A DNA stretch of 64,000 nucleotides from Mobilibacterium timonense (GTDB taxonomy: Bacteria > Bacillota > Clostridia > Peptostreptococcales > Anaerovoracaceae): assembly GCF_900155555.1 (NCBI RefSeq), contig NZ_FUHN01000008.1, positions 62,001-126,000 on the forward strand, read 5' to 3'. This document shows positions 58,569 through 64,000 of this stretch, in pieces. The position numbers and the translations under genes were made by a program. Under the pieces are notes generated by a model that was not told where the DNA came from, ran no database searches, and worked only from the letters and a program-made list of their open reading frames with translations. Position 1 is the first letter of the stretch, and every line of letters starts with the position of its first letter.

Positions 58569-59287
58569 TATGCCTCTGCTCCTTTCTGCTCAAGTCCGGT
58601 GTCTGCCGGGTCGATGATCCTAGGCTCCTCTCCTGTGCAGGAATTGTACATCGGGCATGCTGCGCAGCCGAAGCTCTTTCCCTTGAGTGCCTTCCCCTTC
58701 GTGATGAGGTTGACCAACACGATGAGGATGCCGAACACGAAGAATCCGCCAGGAGCCAGGAGGAAGAATCCGATAGGAGTAAACCAGGAACCGAGTACCT
58801 GAACTCCTGCAAGTGTTCCCATTCCAAGAAGCTCTCTGATAGATCCCATTACGGAAAGTGTCAGTGTGAATCCGAGACCCATTCCGATACCGTCGAGTGC
58901 GGAATCGATAACGGTGTTCTTGTTGGCAAATGCCTCCGCTCTTCCCAGGATGATGCAGTTTACTACGATCAGCGGGATGAACAGTCCGAGCGATTTATAC
59001 AGAGAAGGCGCATAACCCTCGAGCAGCAGCTGGACTACAGTTACGAATCCGGCGATGACTACTATATAGCAAGGGATCCTGACCTTATCAGGGATGACCT
59101 TTCTCAGCAGAGAAATTACTATGTTTGAACAGATCAGAACTGCCGTCGTGGACAGTCCCATTCCGATACCGTTGATCAGAGAAGTGGATGTGGCCAGCGT
59201 AGGACATGTTCCCAGCAGGAGTACCAGCACCGGGTTCTCTTTGATCAAGCCGTTTGTGAGGATCTGAAGTTTGCTTTTCTTAGCCAT
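58568..59287 (-). CDS. rnfE: Rnf complex subunit RnfE
   Basis: 239 residues, six helices and a longer cytoplasmic C-terminus. LIKENPVLVLLLGTCPTLATSTSLING and IPLIVVNCIILGRAEAFA match RnfE/NqrD. The C-terminal tail carries CAACPMYNSC, two extra Cys pairs beyond the minimal family core. Coupled by one-base overlaps to rnfG upstream and rnfA downstream. Confidence 0.94.
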   Translation of the reverse strand: MAKKSKLQILTNGLIKENPVLVLLLGTCPTLATSTSLINGIGMGLSTTAVLICSNIVISLLRKVIPDKVRIPCYIVVIAGFVTVVQLLLEGYAPSLYKSLGLFIPLIVVNCIILGRAEAFANKNTVIDSALDGIGMGLGFTLTLSVMGSIRELLGMGTLAGVQVLGSWFTPIGFFLLAPGGFFVFGILIVLVNLITKGKALKGKSFGCAACPMYNSCTGEEPRIIDPADTGLEQKGAEA

Positions 59288-59865
59288 TATTTCACACCTC
59301 CCATCTTCTTGTACTGCTGAAGTGCGCAGTATACAGCCTTGTGGATGGCCTCAGATGAAATGGAAGCTCCTGATACATACTTTACTGTAGGATCGTTCTT
59401 GATCTGCTCGTTGCCAAGCTTTGTCAGTCCATTGTACTGCTTCAGGTGCTCTACAGCCTGCGCTCTGGTACCAACACCAGGAGTATCATCAGCCGATGTC
59501 ACCTTTACCTTAGTGATCGCACCATCCTTGTCGATACCGATCATTGCAGTGAGGAGTCCGCCATAGGAATTGGACTCTACTGTGATGACGCATCCCGCTC
59601 CGTTCGTAGCCTCGAAAACGTCGTCAACGAACACCTTGTTCTTTTCCAGCACAAGATGACTTGTCTTTACTTCCTTGAAGTCGCCCTTCGCCTCAGGCAT
59701 GATCTCGGACCTGGCCTCGTTCGCCGCAGCCAGATTGTTCTTGTCGATGATAGGCTTTGTAACACCATAGGTCATGGCCAGGGCAAATGTTACTACGAAA
59801 CAAATGACTACCAGAACCAGGATCGGGGCTCCGAAATTGTGGAAATTGCTGTCCTTATTTTTCAT
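59287..59865 (-). CDS. rnfG: Rnf complex subunit RnfG (covalent-FMN protein)
   Basis: 192 residues from the ATG at 59865 (GGAGG eight bases upstream; the GTG at 59874 is rejected). One N-terminal helix, then an extracytosolic FMN-binding domain. The ApbE flavinylation site reads VSGASIS: the acceptor is Ser where many homologues have Thr (SGAT). Passes electrons between RnfD/E and the rest of the complex. Overlaps rnfD by 11 bases. Confidence 0.93.
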   Translation of the reverse strand: MKNKDSNFHNFGAPILVLVVICFVVTFALAMTYGVTKPIIDKNNLAAANEARSEIMPEAKGDFKEVKTSHLVLEKNKVFVDDVFEATNGAGCVITVESNSYGGLLTAMIGIDKDGAITKVKVTSADDTPGVGTRAQAVEHLKQYNGLTKLGNEQIKNDPTVKYVSGASISSEAIHKAVYCALQQYKKMGGVK

Positions 59866-60829
59866 CCTTGCCACCTCCGCAGTAGTACTTATAGGTAAGC
59901 CTGTTGATGAGCGGTGTGCAGATATTCATAAGGAGTATGGAGAAGGAAACACCTTCCGGATATGATCCCCAGATACGGATGGCCATGGTGATGACACCGC
60001 ATCCGATACCGAATATCAGCTTGCCCATCGGGAGCTTAGGAGTAGTAACGTAGTCTGTAGCCATGAAGAAGGCACCCAGCATAGCGCCGCCTGCACAGAG
60101 GTGGAAGATGGCCATGTGGAGGCTGAATCCATAGTTCAGGAAGGCGATGACGAACACCGTTCCCAGGAAAGCAGCAGGGATGATCGGGGAGATCACCTTT
60201 CTCCAGATCAGGAAGATGCCTCCGATGAGCAGAGCAAGTGCGCTCACCTCACCTACGGATCCGCCGATGAATCCAAGGAACATCTCCATGTTGCTAGGCA
60301 GCTTGGATGTCTCTCCGCCTGCCAGCAGGTTCAGAGGCGTAGGCCCCGTCACCGCGTCTGCGGATGCAGCCGTGCGAGGCAGAGGCCATGTGGTCATCTG
60401 CGCTGAGAAGGAGATGAAAAGGAAGATCCTGGCGGTGATCGCCGGGTTTACGAAGTTCTTTCCGATCCCTCCGTAGAGCTGCTTTACTACAACAATAGCG
60501 ACAAAGCTTCCCAGCACTCCCATCCAGATAGGAAGAGAAGCCGGTACGTTGAATGCGATCAGGAGTCCTGTAACAGCAGCACTCAGGTCGCCGATGGTCT
60601 GTTCTTTGTGAGTTATCAGGTTGTACAGCCACTCGAAGCCGACTGCGGAGATCACACACGCAATGGCCAGGAGTACGACTCTGCCTCCGAACACGTAAAC
60701 TCCCGCTACAAACGCAGGAAGAAGTGCCAGAAGGACTGTGCCCATAACTTTCGTAGTATCCGAATCAGTGACGATGTGCGGCGCTGAGGATACTATGAGT
60801 TTATCGTGAAAATTCCTAGTCTTTTCCAT
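59855..60829 (-). CDS. rnfD: Rnf complex subunit RnfD (membrane flavoprotein)
   Basis: 324 residues, about ten helices, NqrB-like. The flavinylation site is SADAVTGPTPLN, a TGPT variant of the usual [ST]GAT; the acceptor Thr is present. Also GGIGKNFVNPAITARIF and FFMATDYVTTP typical of RnfD. Part of the ion-translocating membrane core. Start overlaps the rnfC stop by one base. Confidence 0.94.
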   Translation of the reverse strand: MEKTRNFHDKLIVSSAPHIVTDSDTTKVMGTVLLALLPAFVAGVYVFGGRVVLLAIACVISAVGFEWLYNLITHKEQTIGDLSAAVTGLLIAFNVPASLPIWMGVLGSFVAIVVVKQLYGGIGKNFVNPAITARIFLFISFSAQMTTWPLPRTAASADAVTGPTPLNLLAGGETSKLPSNMEMFLGFIGGSVGEVSALALLIGGIFLIWRKVISPIIPAAFLGTVFVIAFLNYGFSLHMAIFHLCAGGAMLGAFFMATDYVTTPKLPMGKLIFGIGCGVITMAIRIWGSYPEGVSFSILLMNICTPLINRLTYKYYCGGGKDEK

Positions 60830-62142
60830 TACTTCTTCATAGCCTCCTTTACGAGTCCCTTAGCCAGTGTGTTCGTCATGGCCAGAGGTCTTCTTGCAGG
60901 GCAGATGAAAGAGCAGCTTCCGCATCCCATGCACTGCATTACCCTGAACTTGTTCAGTCTGTCGACATCTCTCCTCTCATATGCCTCAGCGAAGATCTGT
61001 GGCATCAGGCCGAACGGACAGGCACTGTGGCAGCGCTGGCAGTTGATGCAAGCTGTCTCCTCCTTGACCTGGGCAGCTTCCTGTCCGAAGATCAGAAGTG
61101 ATCCTGTGTTCTTCATGATAGGAGACTCGTCGGAGTTGGTGGCACGGCCCATCATAGGTCCGCCCATGACGATCTTCTTAGGCTCCGCCTTGTATCCGCC
61201 GCAGAAGTCGACGATGTCGGCTATCTGAGCGCCGATCGGAGCGAATACGTTCTTAGGGTCGTTGACGGCATCTCCGTCGACTGTGACTCTCTTTCTCACC
61301 AGAGGCATGCCGGTCCTGAAATATCTTCCCAGCTCTGCGACTGTGGTGACGTTGTCCAGTATGATACCCAGCTGTGCAGGAAGAACTCCGGCATCCATCA
61401 CCTTTCCGGTGACTTCGTAAACCAGGACTCTCTCTGCGCCCTTCGGGTATCTGGACTGCAGTTTGAAGGTCTCTACGTTTGTCAGGCCCTCCTGCTCTAT
61501 CAGTCTGTTGAGATTGGCGATAGCATCAGGCTTGTTCTCCTCAATGCCAATGTAGCCCTTCTTCAGATCCAGATGCTCCATGATGATCTTCACGCCATCA
61601 AGAACATCCTGTCCCTGCTCTACCATCATCCTGTTATCAGCAGTGATGAACGGCTCACACTCTGCACCGTTTACGATGAGAGTGTCACATTCATCCAGGT
61701 TCTTAGGGCTCAGCTTTACGTATGTAGGGAAGGAAGCTCCTCCCAGTCCAACCATTCCGCTGGCTCTGACCGCCTTGATGAAATCGTCAAAGCTATTGAT
61801 CTCAGGGATCTTGACCTCTTCGCTTACAGCCTGCTCCTTATCCGTCTCGATGACGATGTGAGTCTCTGTACCTCCCATGGATCCACGGAACGGAACTATG
61901 TCCTTTACTGTTCCCGAAACGCTGGAATGAACAGGTGCGCTGATGAACGCATCAGAGTCGCCGATCTTCTGGCCGACCTTGACGTAGTCACCCTTCTGCA
62001 CTAAAGGCTTGCAAGGAGCACCGATGCTCTGAGACATGCTGATCCTTACCACATCAGGAATTGGCATTACCTCGGTCTCGCGGCCGGCGGTATTCTTATG
62101 ATGCGGTACAAGAATGCTTGGTAAGTGTTTACCTTGGCTCAT
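60829..62142 (-). CDS. rnfC: Rnf complex subunit RnfC (NADH-binding)
   Basis: 437 residues. The NAD+-reducing end of Rnf. GMVGLGGASFPTYVKL and NGAECEPFITADNRMM form the NADH/FMN-binding (Complex1 51-kDa-like) domain; a SLBB-like domain follows; two [4Fe-4S] motifs close it: CINCQRCHSACP and CMGCGSCSFICP. First gene of the operon; a TATAAT (62218-62223) lies ~75 bases upstream. Rnf couples ferredoxin:NAD+ electron flow to Na+ or H+ export. Confidence 0.95.
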   Translation of the reverse strand: MSQGKHLPSILVPHHKNTAGRETEVMPIPDVVRISMSQSIGAPCKPLVQKGDYVKVGQKIGDSDAFISAPVHSSVSGTVKDIVPFRGSMGGTETHIVIETDKEQAVSEEVKIPEINSFDDFIKAVRASGMVGLGGASFPTYVKLSPKNLDECDTLIVNGAECEPFITADNRMMVEQGQDVLDGVKIIMEHLDLKKGYIGIEENKPDAIANLNRLIEQEGLTNVETFKLQSRYPKGAERVLVYEVTGKVMDAGVLPAQLGIILDNVTTVAELGRYFRTGMPLVRKRVTVDGDAVNDPKNVFAPIGAQIADIVDFCGGYKAEPKKIVMGGPMMGRATNSDESPIMKNTGSLLIFGQEAAQVKEETACINCQRCHSACPFGLMPQIFAEAYERRDVDRLNKFRVMQCMGCGSCSFICPARRPLAMTNTLAKGLVKEAMKK

Positions 62143-62217
62143 CCTTTAGAAACCTTCCTTTCTTTATAGAAATCCTTTAAATATGTCTTATAAAAAACTT
62201 ACATCATAGACTTATGA

Positions 62218-62223
62218 ATTATA
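62218..62223 (-). promoter_or_regulatory. -10 element of the rnf operon promoter
   Basis: TATAAT on the minus strand; no clear -35 at 16-18 bases. The gap 62143-62307 also holds a direct repeat TATCGTCACA (62260-62269 and 62303-62312), upstream of this -10. Confidence 0.5.
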
Positions 62224-62307
62224 CATCATGTAATCACAAAAATCATTGGATATTTATCTTATCGTCACATTTCAGCCTTGCACAAAATGACGACCATTGA
62301 AATATCG

Positions 62308-63774
62308 TCACACGTCCTTTCCTACTTTAATAAGGCCTTCCTCATCTACGCCCATGAGCTGGTCACCTTTTCCAAGAAGCCCGCCTATGTACGAGATCGC
62401 CTCGTAACTGAGCACTTCTCCCGGACATGCCAGTGGGACTCCCGGTGGATACGGAATAATCGGATCGTAGAGGACCCTGCCCTCGGCCTGGTAGATAGGG
62501 ATCAGCTCCGCCTCGGCGGGTACTTCGCGCTGCTCCATTTTTCCGGAAAAAGGTTTTTCCCTCTCCCCGGGGTCTGCGACTATGCCGTAGTCGTCCGAGA
62601 TCTCCCTCAGCGCTTTCAGCAGCTGTATATAGTCCTCGCTCCTGTTCCCTGCCCCCGTGAGAAGCAGTACGTAATCTCCGTGCACCATCTCGGGCCAGAT
62701 GTTCCTGTAGATGAGGTCCTCCCAGAGCTGGCTGCCACGGACCCCCTTATCGGCAAAGGAGAGATTGATCTTAGTTCTGTCGTATGTACGCCTGTCCTTC
62801 GTCACAACGGTGAGACCGGCGATCTCTTCAGCCTCCTCGTAAAAGGTGTCAAGGTCGTCCCGCCACCTGTCGATGATATACGGGCCATGCTTTTCCATGA
62901 TCTGGAGACTGGCATCCAGACTCTCCATGAGTATGTATGACGGACTGGTGGTCTGGAGCATACCGAGCATCCTCGAGATGCGGTCCACATCAGGCCTGTC
63001 CGTACAGACGTTCAGCACCCCCGTGCCCGTGAAGCCAAACAGTGATTTGTGTATGCTGTTTATTGTGATGTCGGCTCCGAGAAGTTCGGCGCTTCGGAAT
63101 TCCGCCGGAGCCTCTCTGTATCCGCCGGGATCTTTCCTTTCCATCTCTCTCTGTCTCATGTCCACGTCCACCAGGTGGGCGCCGTGAGCCTGATCGACTA
63201 TCAGGATCATGCCCGCATCGTGGGCGATCTCTGCTATTTTTCCGATGTCAGACAGGACACCGTAGTAATTCGGGCTCGTGATGAATACAGCCGACGCTTC
63301 TGGATGTTCATCTGCGGCTTTTTTTATGGCCTCCGGAGCAATGTCTCCCTGCAGGAAGTACTCCTCATCAAACAGGGACTCCACGTACACGGGCCTTATG
63401 CCCCCGAGGCGCAGGGCGCTGTAGGCAGACTTGTGAGAAGCTCTTCCCATTATCAGGCTCCCCCCTCTCGGCACGGAAGTCATGACAGCCGCCATGATGC
63501 CTGCGCTGCTGCCGTTGACCAGGAGCTCCGTATGCCTTGCATGGTAGTGCCTGGCATAGGCGTCCATCAGATCCTTTATGATCCCATCCGGCTGCTGGAG
63601 GGCGTCGGCACCCGGGATCTCCGTGATGTCTCCCTGTACCAGCCTGTCCACGAAATCCTGACCGTAGTACCGGAACACCTCCGGGCGGCCCTTGTGCCCC
63701 GGCATGTGGAAGGATATGGGCCTTTTCGCACCGTGATCCCCAAGGAACCCGGTGAGAGTCTCTCTGTCCTTCAT
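62308..63774 (-). CDS. Orn/Lys/Arg decarboxylase family protein
   Basis: 488 residues, the short form of the family (as in Bacillus SpeA/YaaO), without the N-terminal wing domain. PLP-dependent fold type I: ISFHMPGHKGRPE at the start, ELLVNGSSAGIMAAVM, VDQAHGAHL with the cofactor Asp/His, and SIHKSLFGFTGTG with the PLP Lys. The C-terminal domain carries YPPGVPLACPGE. It decarboxylates arginine, lysine or ornithine to a polyamine precursor; which one is not clear. It has AGAGAGG before its ATG and lies downstream of serS with a hairpin between them. Confidence 0.87.
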   Translation of the reverse strand: MKDRETLTGFLGDHGAKRPISFHMPGHKGRPEVFRYYGQDFVDRLVQGDITEIPGADALQQPDGIIKDLMDAYARHYHARHTELLVNGSSAGIMAAVMTSVPRGGSLIMGRASHKSAYSALRLGGIRPVYVESLFDEEYFLQGDIAPEAIKKAADEHPEASAVFITSPNYYGVLSDIGKIAEIAHDAGMILIVDQAHGAHLVDVDMRQREMERKDPGGYREAPAEFRSAELLGADITINSIHKSLFGFTGTGVLNVCTDRPDVDRISRMLGMLQTTSPSYILMESLDASLQIMEKHGPYIIDRWRDDLDTFYEEAEEIAGLTVVTKDRRTYDRTKINLSFADKGVRGSQLWEDLIYRNIWPEMVHGDYVLLLTGAGNRSEDYIQLLKALREISDDYGIVADPGEREKPFSGKMEQREVPAEAELIPIYQAEGRVLYDPIIPYPPGVPLACPGEVLSYEAISYIGGLLGKGDQLMGVDEEGLIKVGKDV

Positions 63775-63823
63775 GTGAAAACCTCTCTTTTCCAGACGAA
63801 TTTTTTCCTGACCATCAAACGAG

Positions 63824-63846
63824 GCCGCAGCTGTGCGCCGCGGCCC
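63824..63846 (-). terminator. Possible terminator after serS
   Basis: Minus strand GGCCGC...GCGGCC around an 11-base loop, then TCGTTTG, a weak T tract. Confidence 0.5.
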
Positions 63847-63867
63847 CCTGACTTATCTGTGATGCTG

Positions 63868-64000
<133 letters not shown>

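Noticed and set aside
57078-62142. Na+-translocating NADH:quinone reductase (Nqr)
   Set aside because: RnfB with multiple ferredoxin motifs and RnfC with two [4Fe-4S] motifs are present, and there is no NqrF; the order C-D-G-E-A-B is that of Rnf.

Overview
The window reads as the chromosome of a strictly anaerobic, low-to-mid-GC Gram-positive bacterium of the Clostridia (Eubacteriales). It may belong to the Anaerovoracaceae / former Family XIII group, but that placement is a guess. The evidence is a complete six-gene Rnf complex, a ferredoxin-dependent 2-oxoacid oxidoreductase, a group-C-type (sensory) [FeFe]-hydrogenase, CsoR copper control, strong AGGAGG ribosome binding sites, and a giant surface protein with a PKTG-type sorting signal. 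There are no rRNA, tRNA, CRISPR or phage genes. No insertion sequence was recognised.

Layout. 1-6753 (minus): start of an EF-G-like GTPase gene, asnS, then a tight operon reading hydS (sensory hydrogenase) - SpoIIE-type phosphatase - rarA - mgsA. 7055-21833: an amino-acid/organic-acid fermentation block. It holds an IclR regulator, a four-subunit 2-oxoacid:ferredoxin oxidoreductase, an NhaC antiporter with an M20 amidohydrolase, an operon of butyrate kinase, aminotransferase and MFS transporter, and a divergent PduL phosphotransacylase. Inside it lies an AT-richer island (about 13648-17194) with a second NhaC, a gamma-resorcylate-decarboxylase-like amidohydrolase and a LysR regulator. 22018-25375 (minus): csoR-copA with a textbook CsoR operator, a copper chaperone nested in the 3' end of copA, and a tiny Cys-rich membrane peptide. 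25485-35491: a DMT exporter, a DJ-1/cytidine-deaminase-like fusion, a flavoprotein, an OFA-type MFS, a B3/4 protein, a SurE/isochorismatase-like fusion, birA and a MocR-type regulator. 35515-37548: apbE, a NusG-domain-II protein and a Gx transporter, a set linked to extracytosolic flavins. 37675-53880: one 5401-residue surface protein that fills a quarter of the window. 54197-64000: an aminotransferase, a CPA2 antiporter, rnfCDGEAB, an Orn/Lys/Arg-decarboxylase-family gene and the end of serS.

How it fits together (inference). Aminotransferases make 2-oxo acids. The oxidoreductase converts these to acyl-CoA plus reduced ferredoxin. PduL and the butyrate-kinase homologue turn acyl-CoA into acyl phosphate and then ATP. 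Rnf re-oxidises ferredoxin and builds an ion gradient that the NhaC and CPA2 antiporters can use, and ApbE supplies the covalent FMN that RnfG/RnfD need. A repeated half-site, GTTCTA/TAGAAC with 3-nt spacing, sits just downstream of the -10 of both the oxidoreductase and the butyrate-kinase promoters and again before nhaC. This suggests that one repressor (the IclR protein is the obvious candidate) controls the whole pathway. Several proteins carry a fused or resident domain that keeps its fold signature but has lost catalytic residues (DJ-1/CDA, SurE/isochorismatase, MocR), which is a recurring oddity of this window.
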